Source: Vespula vulgaris (Eukaryota > Arthropoda > Insecta > Hymenoptera > Vespidae). From it: a stretch of DNA of 64,000 nt. Location: contig NC_066587.1 in the NCBI RefSeq assembly GCF_905475345.1, positions 17,730,058-17,794,057 of the forward strand. The letters are read 5' to 3'. The translations under genes and the position numbers were made by a program. Below the pieces are notes generated by a model that had not been told where the DNA came from, searched no databases, and was given only the letters and a program-made list of their open reading frames with translations. Shown here in pieces: positions 12,868-25,482 of this stretch; positions within the stretch are counted from its first letter, which is position 1; each line of letters starts with the position of its first letter.

Positions 12868-13416
12868 TATCTTCACATTTTTATCGTTAACTATTTTTCT
12901 ACTGTGATTTCTTTTTTACCGAAATAAGGTCGACAAAATTTGGTCAATGGGTATAACTATTTTTGAAAAGTAAAGTACTTACTTGTATGAAGAAAAAAAA
13001 AGAAAGAAAGAAAAGAGAATCCTTGTTACTTCCTCGATCTTTTTTTAATAATCCTTGCAACTTTTACTTAATAACATATGATTGTAAAAAAATAGATAAA
13101 AATTGTCGATTCGTAAGATTATTTTCTGAACAGTAGATATCTATATTTTATACAAGAACAAATTCATATTAATTTTCAATCTTATCCTCGTAGTCCTTCG
13201 AACTTTCTTTCAATAATATGTAACATTCAAATTAATTGATTAAAATTAAAGAGTACTTTTCAAAATGTATATCAAAAAGTAGCACGACAATTTTGCAATT
13301 ATCTCGATTTGAAAGTATTGTTGATTGATCGAAGATCGAGGGTCAATCGTTCGAAGTAAATTTTCTAGTAGTTTTGAGTCGATAGAGATTACAGGAGTTG
13401 CTTCTAGAGAGAAATA

Positions 13417-13419
<3 letters not shown>

Positions 13420-13475
<56 letters not shown>
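13420..13475. repeat. (AT)n microsatellite
   Basis: About 27 pure AT units. Confidence 0.92.
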
Positions 13476-13483
<8 letters not shown>

Positions 13484-14122
13484 TATGGTAAAGCGAAGTA
13501 TACGGGCGTGTACGCCGTGCGGGGATACGTCTGCGCAATAATTGGTTTCGGTGGGACAGAGTAACCATCATCGTGATTAAATTCTACCAGGCAGGCGCAG
13601 AATGTCGGCGTGACGACGCGTTCACCGCTAGACTCTCTCTCTCTCTCTCTCTCTCTCTCACTTACTCCTTCTGTTTAACACGTTTCTAGATTCTCTCTCT
13701 CTCCCTCTCTCTCTCTCTCTCTTTCTCATTTACGTCGTCTTCGCAAGACGAATTGCGAATTAAACTTCGTGATTTCGTACGTCCTGACCTCGACTAGTTC
13801 ATGCTACTCGATATTTACACTTTATAAATGTCTATTAAGAAAATTAATACAGTATATTACATATACATGTATGTATATATGTATATATGTATATATATAT
13901 TCTTTTGATTTTTATTACCCGTGAAATAGCTTAATTGATATTTGTTATAATAATAAAAACAAAATACAACGAGGGAGAAAAGAGAAAACAAAAAGAAAAA
14001 GAAATAGATGTATTTAAGCAAATATTCTCCGATCGAAAAGGTGTCGGTCATTGTCGGTATTTCTACGAGAGAAAGATAATAATCGCGGATACCGTGTATT
14101 TAAGAGGGGAAGCGTGCGCACG

Positions 14123-14155
<33 letters not shown>

Positions 14156-14402
14156 GAGAAAGAAAGAAAAAAAAAGAGTGTTCTATCACGTTCTAGCTAC
14201 TTAAGAGATTGACACGAAAAGATAGTATAATGGACGAAGTGGTCGGCCCGTGCTTTCTTAACCCTCCACCCCCTCCCTCCTCCCTACTCCTCTTCACCCC
14301 CCACTCCACCCTCCTATTCCGACTTACCTACTGACTCTAATGGGCCAACACTGATCGCTGATAAATTTTAAAACGCCGTGGGGGCCCCTTTTGATTCTTC
14401 TC

Positions 14403-14445
14403 GGCTGCTTAATCGAGTTAAGGTGCCGATTAAGAAACAGGCTGC
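14403..14445. promoter_or_regulatory. inverted repeat CTTAATCG...CGATTAAG framed by GGCTGC
   Basis: CTTAATCG (14408-14415) and CGATTAAG (14427-14434) are exact inverted copies with an 11-base spacer, and GGCTGC occurs on both sides (14403 and 14440). The surroundings (14340-14480) are free of simple repeats. It resembles a dimeric homeodomain-type site, but no function can be shown. Confidence 0.3.
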
Positions 14446-14992
14446 CGTCACGTTAACGCGGTACGATCGTACCTACACTAAAGTTTATTCCTTTGTCCTA
14501 CCGTAAAAATCCTTCGTCCTTCGGATGTTACGGTTTAAAGGTACGTATCAATCGTTCTCAACTCGAGAATAATTTTCTTCATAGAAATGATATAGTTAAT
14601 TATTTATATAATGAATGTATTATAGTTAAGATTAATATATTATATCGTAGTATGTATATGTAGTATGTATATATATATTATATATATCATATTATATGAT
14701 AGTAGTTATATAATATATTTTAATACGTATAAGAAAACGACGTTTGTTAAGTAAAATCTATGGATTTGTTCTTCGTTGTTTTAATATCGTTGTTAAATGG
14801 ATATTTCGTTCTTATCGTGGAGATTAAAATTTTTCAAAAATGTTATACTTTTTACGAATGAATTGATTTTTGCCTGATAGACCGATAATGTTATCGGATG
14901 CGTTATAATATAAATTCGAAATACTTATCGTTTCTGATCTTAAACGTTTTCGTTAGTTCAGTGAAGCAGCCGCCGATATTGCTACGATCCAA

Positions 14993-15125
14993 CCTGGTAT
15001 CCTATAATCCGTCCCGTTCGTCGCCGTATTTGCGAGGAAAACGTCACGTGCGATAATTAATGCTAAACGGATTAACTTCCTCGAATGCGAGCTCTCGTAT
15101 TAATCCGATTATAATGGACTGACGT
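14993..15125. promoter_or_regulatory. candidate enhancer: cluster of K50-type homeodomain sites in Rx intron 1
   Basis: TAATCC (15005-15010), GGATTA (15069-15074), TAATCC overlapping CGATTA (15101-15111), TAATTA (15054-15059) and a CACGTG E-box (15045-15050) lie within about 110 bases of repeat-free sequence. TAATCC is the core bound by Lys50 homeodomains (Otd/Otx, Six-type relatives, bicoid); TAATTA suits Gln50 homeodomains such as Rx itself. Control of Rx by these sites is inferred. Confidence 0.4.
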
Positions 15126-15493
15126 TAACTGTGAAAGGTTTATTACTCTTTTCCTAAAAGAAGTCACCTTATTCTAGGTTGACAAGTAAGTTACTTACTT
15201 AGATAGATACATATATCTACGTAATACATACGATATAGATAAGTTCTCGCTAAAACTCGGTCAACGATAAATTTCCGAGAGTCCACTTATTGTGCTTTAT
15301 TTTACATGGTTAATTAACCTTTTAGATGGATATAACAGGATAGATCGAGATATATTATATCGACGTTTGACGAAATAATAAAAAAAATAAATTTGATGAG
15401 TTTAATTATTAACATTGATAAATTAAAGTAAGCGAAAATTATACGAAATTTACGATGATAAGATTTACGAACTTATAAATAGAGAAAGGAAAA

Positions 15494-15504
15494 GACAGAC
15501 AGAC

Positions 15505-15572
<68 letters not shown>
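15494..15572. repeat. (GACA)n-(AG)n compound microsatellite
   Basis: Four GACA units run directly into about 26 AG units. Confidence 0.9.
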
Positions 15573-15573
<1 letters not shown>

Positions 15574-15645
15574 AGGGTGTAGACAGGAGCGTAGCAAATT
15601 ATTTTTTATCCCGGTAGGATGGTAAAAAGATAGATACATAAATTG

Positions 15646-15676
<31 letters not shown>

Positions 15677-16483
15677 GAGAGAGAGAGGATGAAAAACTTC
15701 GTTGCTCGATGTTCGACGAGACGCACGATACGCCGTCTCGTTCCGTCGTTTATACTTAAGCATGGCTGTCGATTCGAAATCTAATTTCCTTGATCGGCGT
15801 GGGAGGACAGGTCGAGACAAAGAGGGAGTAAAATCGGGGGATAGGAAATAAGAGAAAGAAGATGGTATGCCGTCACACAGAGGGCTTAGCTCGCCGACCA
15901 AAGAAGATTACAGAATTTGTCTTCTCGTGGACCGTCACCGGTGCTCTTCTTTCCTTTTCTTTTCAACCCCTCTCCTTTTTCTTATATATCTTTCTCTCTT
16001 TCTCTCTTTCTTTATCTATCTATTTTTCTCTCTCTCTTTCTCTCCCTCTCTTTCTCTTGTCTTCTTCCACCGCTCGGGCCGACTCTTTCGGTTTTTATCT
16101 CCGGAACGAAACGCAATGGCCACTTTGCGCGCCGGCACAAAGTTTCGACGGAAATTTCTTCGTAAAAGCCGCTGTCACCTTTCGCGCGATTTAATCCGAC
16201 GCACCATATCGATCGTACTCTTCTCCCCAAGCTGCTTCTTCTTCATCGAAAAGAATAGCGGAGAAACAGAGAGAAAGAGAGAGAGAGGAAGGGAGAATCT
16301 TCCGACATGGACAAATTCTTTCGTAGATTAGAACGTAACAAGATAGGTACCTTTATATATATATATATATATATATTTGCTTGGACATACATACATATAT
16401 CTGCACAAGACCATCAACGATCATGGCCCAGGATACAATTTATGTATCTTGATTAAAGCTTTATTGAAATTCTACCGATATCT

Positions 16484-16530
16484 ATGTATGTATGTATGTA
16501 TTTATTTATTTATTTATTTATTTATTTTCT
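16484..16530. repeat. (TATG)n-(TTTA)n compound microsatellite
   Basis: Four TATG units followed by about seven TTTA units, then T-rich sequence. Confidence 0.85.
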
Positions 16531-16700
16531 TTTTTTATTTATTTTTTCTCCCTCTTCTCTCTCTCTGCCAAAGAATGACACGGCCAACCACGGTATATAT
16601 TCACAAAAAAAAAAACGAAACAGAACGTTCGTCGTTCTCTCTTTTTCTTTTTTTCTTTTACAGTCCCTCTCCTCCGATGACGATATTAAACGATATTAAA

Positions 16701-16740
<40 letters not shown>

Positions 16741-17104
16741 AAAAAGAAATGATTCGTTTATATCTACGAGATTTCAAGTTTACGTTTGCGTATCTACGTG
16801 TATGTAGGAATGCGTTTAATGCGCACAGAAGCATAGAGATATGTGATATCTATTTTTGAACAATTGCAAATCTTTGTTGAAAGTATCACGAACGATTGGT
16901 GCCGGTCTATATGAAACGTTTTTGTTTTGTAATTTTTTATTTTTATATATACACATGTATATATATGTATATATTTCTTTTTTCATTAAAAAGATTTTTT
17001 TTTCGATTTCTTTTTTATTTATTTTCGACAATGGTGGTGTTTCATAGCACTTTGAAAAATGCTTATCCTCAACGGTCTTTGATCATCGTTCGAAACATGT
17101 ATGG

Positions 17105-17172
17105 TCGAGTAATCCGCATGTCTTTTAATAAAATTAATGAACAGGTTCCATATCTCGAGTCCACTAATCCTT
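17105..17172. promoter_or_regulatory. paired TAATCC sites in Rx intron 1
   Basis: Two TAATCC words (about 17110 and 17165) flank AATTAATG within 60 bases. This is a weaker second K50-type group in the same intron. Confidence 0.2.
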
Positions 17173-17216
17173 GACTGTCTTCTCGACCGTTGGTCTGTTC
17201 AAAAAATACTGTAGTA

Positions 17217-17250
<34 letters not shown>

Positions 17251-17699
17251 GGATAGGATATACGAGAGAAAGAGAAGAAACGATTCTTGATCGTCCATAG
17301 GCTAAGAGAGTATCAGGTTCGTCGATTATTCGCGTACCCAGTATCGAATTATTAAATTGTCAAAGTGCTTGCGAACGTGTGCTCTTTAAGAACTAGTTCT
17401 CTCTCTCTCTCTCTCTCTCTCTCTTTTCTATCTGACTCTTGCCTTAGAGAAAAGGCTCTTAAGCTGTCATCAAGTTCTTGCCTGGAGGATAAAGTTTCCT
17501 TCTAAACGGGTCAACGGACTTTGAGAGGAGGCAGCAACTTTGTTCTATTACCCGTCGGTTTGTTTCGTCTCCGAATAAAAATGTAATTTGATCGTAGTAA
17601 TCATCGATATTCGTTTAGCATCCCTTCTTCCTTTTTCCTTTTTTATTTTATTTCGTTTTGTTTTTATTTATTATTCTCTTTTCTTTTCTTTCTTTTTTT

Positions 17700-18000
17700 T
17701 GTTTCCTTTTTTTTTTCTTTTTGTGATTCCTATTTCAATTTTAATTCTTGTTCATCAATGTTTAATTTTTCATTTGGTTTACTCTTTTTTTTTCTCTCTT
17801 TTTCTGATTTTTCGTTCTATTTTCTTTTCTTTCTTTTTTCTTTTTTTGCAATTTCTACGTTTCGATTGTAAGTCTTGTTCATCAATGTTTAATTTTTCAT
17901 TTGGTTTTACTCTTTTTCTTCTCTTTAAAAAATTTTTCCTTTTTTTCGTTCAATTTTCTTTTTCTTCGTTCATCAATATTTTTTTGTTTATCTTTTGATT
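17700..18000. repeat. local tandem duplication, period about 127
   Basis: CTTGTTCATCAATGTTTAAT followed by TTTTCATTTGG occurs at 17747 and again at 17874. A shorter third trace (GTTCATCAATATTT) lies near 17970. Linkers are T/C-rich. Confidence 0.8.
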
Positions 18001-18868
18001 TTGTTCTCTCTTTCTTTCTCTCTCTTTTTCTTATTCATCCCTATCGAATTTGTAATAATCTTTCCCGACGATATGATATTGATACCACTCGGACTAATTC
18101 GTTTAACGTTATCACGCGAGGATCGTACTTAATCGGTATTTGAAAAGTTTTGAAAATTTCAGATGGAATGCCTCGAGTCGAATTAATCTTATCAGAAACT
18201 GGTTTTCGTTGAAATCGTTCGAAATAGGAGCCAACTAAATTTCCGATATTTCGTGTTTAAGGGTAACGGAAATACAACGATATAAACGAACGAAAAGATG
18301 AAAGATATAGAGAGAAACAGAAAGAGAGAGAGAAAATGAATAAATATATTTTTATCTTTTTATCTATCTATCCATTTATTATCTATCCATTATATATATA
18401 TATATATATTACTTTTTAAAAGTATTTTTTTTGATTTTTAACTTTCTTACAAATTCTTCTAAATTTTCTTATTTCCTATCTTTCTTCATTCCTTTCTTTT
18501 TGCGAATATATACAGTGCTTGTAATAAAGGAGAAAACTACTTTCTCTTTCTCCCCTCGTTATGGTTACCGGTTAATAATTTAATTGTTCCCTAGCGTGCA
18601 CGCTTCATTGGGATATCTTAGCCGGCATCGGCGCACGAGCTTCGTTAGCTTCTATACGAAAGGGATATACATACATATATAGCAACGTACTACACTTGGC
18701 GTGTTAAAATTCACATTTCGCTGCTCACCGAGCCAATGAAATTCTTTTGAAATGATTAAGTACCTACTTACTATGTAAAACATTTAACCATACTGATATA
18801 CATAGAAATGATTTTAACAATTAGTACGAGACTGATTACTACAAATATATATATATTCATATGTATTC

Positions 18869-18869
<1 letters not shown>

Positions 18870-18944
<75 letters not shown>

Positions 18945-18967
18945 AGAGAGAGAGAGAGAGAGAGAGA
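18870..18967. repeat. (GT)n-(AT)n-(AG)n compound microsatellite
   Basis: A short GT run passes into about 31 AT units, then CT and about 11 AG units. Confidence 0.92.
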
Positions 18968-19169
18968 AAAAGATTAAACAATATTATTTAACGATAATAA
19001 TCGAATATATTTCAATGAAAACATATCACGAATTTGGCGATACTCATTTTGTCAATGGATTTCAGTATACCGATTTTGAATTATCCAGGCGTCAATATTA
19101 ATCGCGGTAATGACGTACTGATTGCTAATCGGTGCACAAATTACACGAATACCATTGCCACGAGTATTT

Positions 19170-19170
<1 letters not shown>

Positions 19171-19267
<97 letters not shown>

Positions 19268-19310
19268 CATATATACACACACACACACATATACATATAT
19301 ATACATATAC
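19171..19310. repeat. (AT)n-(AC)n compound microsatellite
   Basis: About 20 AT units run into about 25 AC units with one CAGA, then mixed ATAC. Alternating purine-pyrimidine DNA of this length can adopt Z or cruciform forms. Confidence 0.92.
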
Positions 19311-19814
19311 ACATATGTTCGCGTGTATACATGTACGTGTATGTCTGTTTCTCATTTGCCTACAGCTATATATATACATATATATATAGACACACACATG
19401 TGTATGTAGAAGAGTTTATAGGTATGGTAACTATCTCTATCTTCGTTTCCAATGTATATCTCTGTCTTCGCGTCGGATTCGTGTCGTCTCGTCTACGACT
19501 ATCGATCACGACTGAAACGTTTCGGGTATCTCTACGAAGCAAAGTAGGTTCCGCGACGATTCCCGGTGTACGATTGATCGCCGACACCTGTGCACCAATT
19601 ACTACTCGTGAGCTTTGATCCGACGGTAATTCGCTTTAATTGCTAAGCTTCTCTCTCTCTCTCTCTCCATATATATATATATGTATATATATATATCACT
19701 CTCACTCTCTCATCGTTCTCTATCTTCTATGTATTTATCTGATATTTCACTATCTTTATTACGAAAAAAGATAAATGTACCGATACGTCTAGATAATTAC
19801 GTATTTTTACTTTT

Positions 19815-19829
19815 CCCCCCCCCCCCCCC
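19815..19829. repeat. poly(C) run of 15
   Basis: Fifteen C residues in a row in an AT-rich setting. It is the only C or G homopolymer of this size that I noticed. Confidence 0.9.
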
Positions 19830-20821
19830 TTAACTATTTATAAATATATCGCATAATCAAACGTTAATCAAATTATTTCAATGAACTTAGCGACCCGACC
19901 AAATTCTCGCTTCTGATCTTTTCACCGTTTACACATTTTCTTTTATGATTTGTCAAAAAGTAGTCAATTTATGATTAAAAAAAAAAATGTTGGGAAAATA
20001 GAAACGCCCAGGAACAATCTCACTTATTAAAAACTTATCGATTAGTATCGATTTGTTATTATTCGTTTTTTCCTTTCTCTCTCTCTCTCTCTCTCTTTTC
20101 TGTCCCTTTTTTTTCGTCGAACAAAATCAACTAGGACCTTCGCCTCTTGGAGAGAATCGATTTCTTTTCGTTCTTTCTTCCTTCTCTTTCGTCGTTTTTT
20201 CATCGTCTGACACACACACACACACACACGAACGGACGAACGTAAACGCACGCACTCACGCATACAGAGATACATATACACAACGAAACGAAAAGCTGAT
20301 TGGTAGGATGAAAACGCGCATGTGCTCATCCGTTTCGTCGGTGAGTATCACGAGAAGATTCACCTTTTTAATTTAGCGCACGGACAAATAGAGAGCTCTA
20401 GGGTAAACAAAACGTCGCTCGTTTAAATCGAACGAATCGAGGCGATAAAAATTTCTCGAACGCTCGTCCATCCCCTTTTTACTTCCCTCCCCCACGACAC
20501 CCCCTCATCACTACCCCCAATCATTCCTCTCGTATCCCCTCATCTCTTTCGGCAAATGTTATAACGTTCCAGGCGAGTGTGTCGTATCTCCCAAATGTAA
20601 ATTGATAGAAATTTATCGAAAAAGTGCGGGAACGTAATTAATGAAGCCCGTTTATTCGTTGAACTTTTCCGTCCTCTTCCGACGGCTCTTTCCGTTGAGT
20701 TCGTTACTAACTCTCTTTCGGTATCAACGTTTATTCGATGGGCCGAGAACGTCCGACCAAAAAACAAGCTGTTCTCGTAATAAACGGGTATGAAATTACA
20801 CGTAATTGCTTGCACCCATTT

Positions 20822-20822
<1 letters not shown>

Positions 20823-20875
<53 letters not shown>

Positions 20876-20877
20876 AT
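20823..20877. repeat. (TC)n-(TTTC)n microsatellite
   Basis: TC run passing into TTTC units. Confidence 0.88.
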
Positions 20878-21099
20878 TTCTGTCACATACAGCTTCCTAG
20901 TACGTACACACGTATACACATGAACACGACCTACCTACTATTGTTTTGGTCACGCGATCGAAGTTACCCCCTTCTAACAAAGTACTTTTGCGTATGGCAC
21001 ACGTTCGCAGACGTTGTCACGATCTTTTTCCGTAATACAGACATTAGAGAGAGTAAGAACGAGATGGAAGGAATGTGAGAGAAAGAGAGAGAGAGAGAG

Positions 21100-21590
21100 A
21101 GAAGGTCAAGTTTTCTTTTTATTTATAAAGAAAAAATAATATATATATAGATTTAGGGGAAGAGACAGAAAGAGAGAGGGGAGGAAGGTAAAGTTTTCTT
21201 TTTACTTAAAAAGAAAAAATTATATATGTAGATTTAAGAAAAGAGAGAGAGAGAGAGAGAGAGAGAAGAAATGAGAGAATGATCTCTCGAGAAATTATGA
21301 TTGAAAAATCATAGTATCAGATCGAGATTGGTTGAGATTTATTTTATAGAGACATTAAAACGAGTATAAAAAGAAGAGAGAGAGAGAGAGAAAGAGAGAA
21401 AAAGGGGCAAATACTTTTTTTTTTTTTTTTTTTTTTTATAAAGAAAGAAATAATGGAACGGAAGAAATAAGAAATGGGACAACGATCTTTGATAAATTAT
21501 AATCGAAAAATGGAAGTATCATAGATCGAGATAGTTGAAATTTATTTAACTAATAAATGTCGAGAAAGCAATGTATGTATATAACTCTCT
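21100..21590. repeat. nested tandem duplication in Rx intron 1
   Basis: A unit starting AAGGTCAAGTTTTC at 21102 recurs at 21185 (period 83) and, with a T23 expansion (21415-21437), near 21400. A second unit starting GAAATGAGA...GATCTCT at 21268 recurs as GAAATGGGA...GATCTTT at 21471 (period 203). The order is A, A-B, A'-B'. Confidence 0.75.
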
Positions 21591-22088
21591 AGATTTCTAC
21601 TTTATAATCAGGTGATAAATACAGGTATACCGTGCTTCTCAAAGCTTCCCGTTAGCTTACATTAAGATAATGTAACAACGTAGTAATATGCATTAATAGC
21701 AATAAAAAAAAAATAAAGAGAAAGAGAGAAAGGGAGAGAAAAAAAGAAGAAAAAAACCTAATCTAGCATGGTCGGACTTGAGCGTTTTGCATTTTAACGA
21801 GTTCTCGCGCTTGATAGGAGAATTCTCTGAGCGTAGATAAGAGAAACGGATGAAAACGCGGGGTTTGCATGGGGTTTTAGTTAATCGTCCAAACGATGCC
21901 GATAATTACCGTATAAACCGAAAGAAATTAATCAAGACGTTAAAGGAACACCTGTTCCAATTATCTTATATGATTCAATCATGTATTCTTGGCTTTCTTG
22001 AAAAAGATGATCCGTTTCTTGGTACGTTCGGGGTATATTTAAATCGACGTTAACTTCGTTTTAAGGATAGTTACTAAAGAAAAGATAA

Positions 22089-22120
<32 letters not shown>

Positions 22121-22135
22121 AAGCAGAAAAAGAGA

Positions 22136-22218
22136 AGAAGAAGAAAGAGGAGGAGGAGGAGAAGAAGAAGAAGAAGAAGAAGAAGAAGAAGAAGAAGAAG
22201 ATGATGAAGATGATGAAA
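22136..22218. repeat. (GAA)n-(GAT)n trinucleotide tract
   Basis: GAG/GAA units then ATGATGAAGATGATGA. The antisense poly-Ser/Leu frames are not genes. Confidence 0.88.
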
Positions 22219-22321
22219 AAGAAAGCAGATGATGAAGGCACGATCCATTAGTAGGCACGTCAATTCGGCTCTTAAGAAGCGACTGACTTAAAGCCGCTTC
22301 CCATCTATTTTTTTTATTTTT

Positions 22322-22395
22322 ATCTCTCTCTCTCTCTCTCTTTCTCTTTCTGTATCTATCTATCTATCTATCTCTCTCTCTCTCTCTTTCTCTCT

Positions 22396-22449
<54 letters not shown>
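22322..22449. repeat. (TC)n-(TATC)n-(TA)n compound microsatellite
   Basis: Three repeat types follow one another, ending in about 25 TA units. Confidence 0.9.
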
Positions 22450-22451
<2 letters not shown>

Positions 22452-23195
22452 TTCAAAGCGCTCCGTACTTATTAGCGGAGGCTGTGCTGCTCGGCTTTTA
22501 CCTTTCTCCTCTCGGCACACGGTATCATAATTAATGATAATTCGATTAGCGGGACAAGATTGGACCATGGCTAAGCAGACTCCGATGTCCCTCCTTTTTC
22601 TTTCGTTTTCTTTTCATTTTTTTTTTCATTCCTTTTTCTTGTCTCGTATATTTCTTTTTTTAATTTCTCTCTTTCTTTTATCTCGCGTGTTATTTCCTTC
22701 TTTGTTCCCTCTCTTCTTTATCCATTTCTCCTCCTCCTCCTTCCCTCCCTCTCTTCCTCCACCTCCTCCTCTTATGCTACTTTACTTACTCATCAATATC
22801 GCAAATTTTTCTTCCTATCTCTCTCGTCGCTCGCGCCCGACTTTATTTTCCTTTTCTTCCTTTCACTTTTTTCTTTTCCCCATTTTTTTCCCTCTTCTCT
22901 TTCTTTTTCTTTTTCTTTTTTTTTTTGCTTTTCTTTCTTTCATTTCGTGTTTATTTCTTTCTTTTTTATTTTCTTATTCCTTATCAAGTATGTAGGAGCA
23001 TCTACTACGTAGTTTTGCTTCTTTTATCTCGATAGATGGTACACGACCGTCGACGTATCTCGATCTGACGTCGGCGATTAAGAGGCAATTAACGTCAACC
23101 TTCGCCAAAAATCACGCGTCATCGTCCCTCTCCCTCCCTCCCTCCCACTCTATCTACCATTCTCTCTTCATCTCTGTCTTCTCTCCATCCCGCCC

Positions 23196-23199
<4 letters not shown>

Positions 23200-23233
<34 letters not shown>
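23200..23233. repeat. (TC)n microsatellite
   Basis: Pure TC run after a C-rich stretch. Confidence 0.88.
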
Positions 23234-23238
<5 letters not shown>

Positions 23239-23681
23239 CGTCGTACAACGTATGTGAGATTAATTGGATTGATATTGGAATTTATTTCCCGACGTTACGT
23301 TTGAGCGATGATCTAACATCGTATTTCGATGACGATTAATCTTTATTACGTTCATTGATAACGATCGTGTAAATTTATGGAAAATATTATTAATTACTTA
23401 TTTATTGTATTTGTTTTGCTTTTCTTTTTCTTTTTTTTTCTTTATAACAAGACACGCATTGATGTTACATCTCTCTCTCTCTCTCTCTCTCTTTTTTGTA
23501 ATCGTTATATTCCGTGAAGAAAAGAAAGAAAGGAGGAAAAAGAGAAGAAAAAAGAAAAAGAGAAAGAAGGCCACGTGTTTCGTTTCGTTCGAGATTATGC
23601 GATTTCTGTTCCCTACAACTATTATATTACTCCGTTATTCGTCATCGTTACTCTCTATCTCTCTTCCTCGATTTACCCTCG

Positions 23682-23715
<34 letters not shown>

Positions 23716-24517
23716 AACGGTAGTAGCGCCCGTACGAAATTGTTTTGTCGATTCTGACCTTTCCACCGAAAGTGTTGCGTCGATACGTGCACCTGCACGA
23801 AACGCGAACGCGGTAGGTAGAATGACACGAAAACGACGCTCGTTTTCATTGCTCGAAGGATAAATTCGACCTTCCTCCGGACAAAAGTGTGCCTCGAAAT
23901 TGGAATTATTGGATATACGTTTACTCGATGACCGACATATTTACATACGTGTGTATATGTGTATGTATGTGTGAAGGTATGTACGTGGATAAATGGTGAC
24001 GTCATTTAATCGTTCATTACCTAATCATAATTTTAATCAATATTAGCGAAAATCATATCGTACGAATTTAATTCGATATAATTAAACAAACCACCGCATC
24101 GCTTCTTTCTCTTTTTTCTTCTTGTAACACACGTTTTTATGATATATAACTAAATGAAATATTATTTGTTGGATAAATGTTCTTTATTAAACGTTCCGTA
24201 TATACGTACGTATAATATATAATATATCGTGTACACGCGAGCGTATACGTTCACGTATGTAATTACGTATATATATATGTATGTATATATCCACACACAT
24301 ACACACACTGTGTATATATATATGTATGTATAGATGATAAAAAAAAAGTTAGTGGGAACTGGCTGTAGAAAGCGCTTCGGTTTAACTCCGGACGGCGAAT
24401 TAACGCGTGGCTGCCGTGTCGTCGTAGTCGAGAGATCGTCGTGATAATAACGATTTTCCAATTATACGCTAACATTACATAGGCGAGGAAGCTATACGTG
24501 CAACTTTGGCGACTACA

Positions 24518-24548
24518 ACGTAAGCAAGTAAGTAAGTACTTACTTACT
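24518..24548. repeat. AAGTAAGTAAGT/ACTTACTTACT palindrome
   Basis: Three AAGT units meet three ACTT units head to head, giving a perfect hairpin. The same word occurs scattered elsewhere in the window. Confidence 0.75.
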
Positions 24549-25482
24549 CGGCTAAGAATCGGAAGACACGTCGCTCTTTTTAACGATATGGCGATGATAG
24601 CCGTATAAGAAAAGTACACAGCAGGCAATAAATTTATGCTGACATCATTCAAATCTATGATTATATACGTTATAAGAGGCAATCATTAAATTAAACATCA
24701 CTCGTTTTATCACTCGGTGATAATACTCGGTGAATATGTATTATATAGCGATGAGTCGAGGGTGGGGGAAAACGCGTGTTGAATGATAATACGTCACACG
24801 AATGACAAATGAATCCGTCTACCGTCGGACACGGATTCAAACGATAGATGACGATAGTTCACAAGATCATTCGAATTTCTAAGAAATACGGATAAATATT
24901 TTTCCTTCTTCTTCTTTTTTCTTTTTGCGAATAATCACGATCTATCAGCTTGGAAACATAATATTGACAAACAAGTTTTTCCCGGCATTTCACATTTGAT
25001 ACGATAATAGAAACTAGAAATAAATGTGTATGGATATTGTACGATCGGTTTCGTCGAAGTCTCGTCGTCGGAAAGAAATTAATTGTTGATTATACATGCC
25101 ATAAAATAATTATTGTCAAATTGAATCATAACAGGATATTCTCGAACGAAACGTTTCGTTGCAATGATTTCTATGTTATTTTCGTGTGTGTATATATATA
25201 AATATATATAATATACATAACATATATATATATATGTACATATATACATACCTCAGCAAAGAAATAAAAAATAGATAAACAACAAATAAAAACAATCACA
25301 ACGACAAAATATGTTTCTCGATAAATGCTCCATAAATAAAACGATTCAATTGCATTTAGTAAATATATATGTATATATACATACATACACACACACATAT
25401 ATACACGTACGAATAGTAGATATTTATGTATGTATGTATATACGTATATGTGTATGTATAAGTGATAAACAAAGAGGAGTAC

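Larger units (their letters stand above)
10252..25482 (-). other. Rx: Rx intron 1 (15.2 kb)
   Basis: This interval lies between the GTACTC donor after exon 1 and the TTTCCAG acceptor of exon 2. No coding exon was recognised in it on either strand. It holds many (AT)n, (CT)n, (AG)n and (AC)n tracts, two local tandem duplications (17.7 and 21.1-21.6 kb), homeodomain-type site clusters (12.6, 14.4, 15.0-15.1 and 17.1 kb), and a plus-strand TATA/TCAGT promoter-like module at 12.25 kb. Long introns rich in control DNA are usual for developmental homeobox genes. Any enhancer function is inferred. Confidence 0.82.

Noticed and set aside
14321..14340. Possible recursive splice site (TAG|GTAAGT on the minus strand) in Rx intron 1
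   Set aside because: The sequence before it lacks a pyrimidine tract, which recursive sites normally need.
19034..19618. 194-codon plus-strand frame
   Set aside because: The middle is YIYIYI and THTHTH from (AT)n(AC)n. The ends match no family I know.
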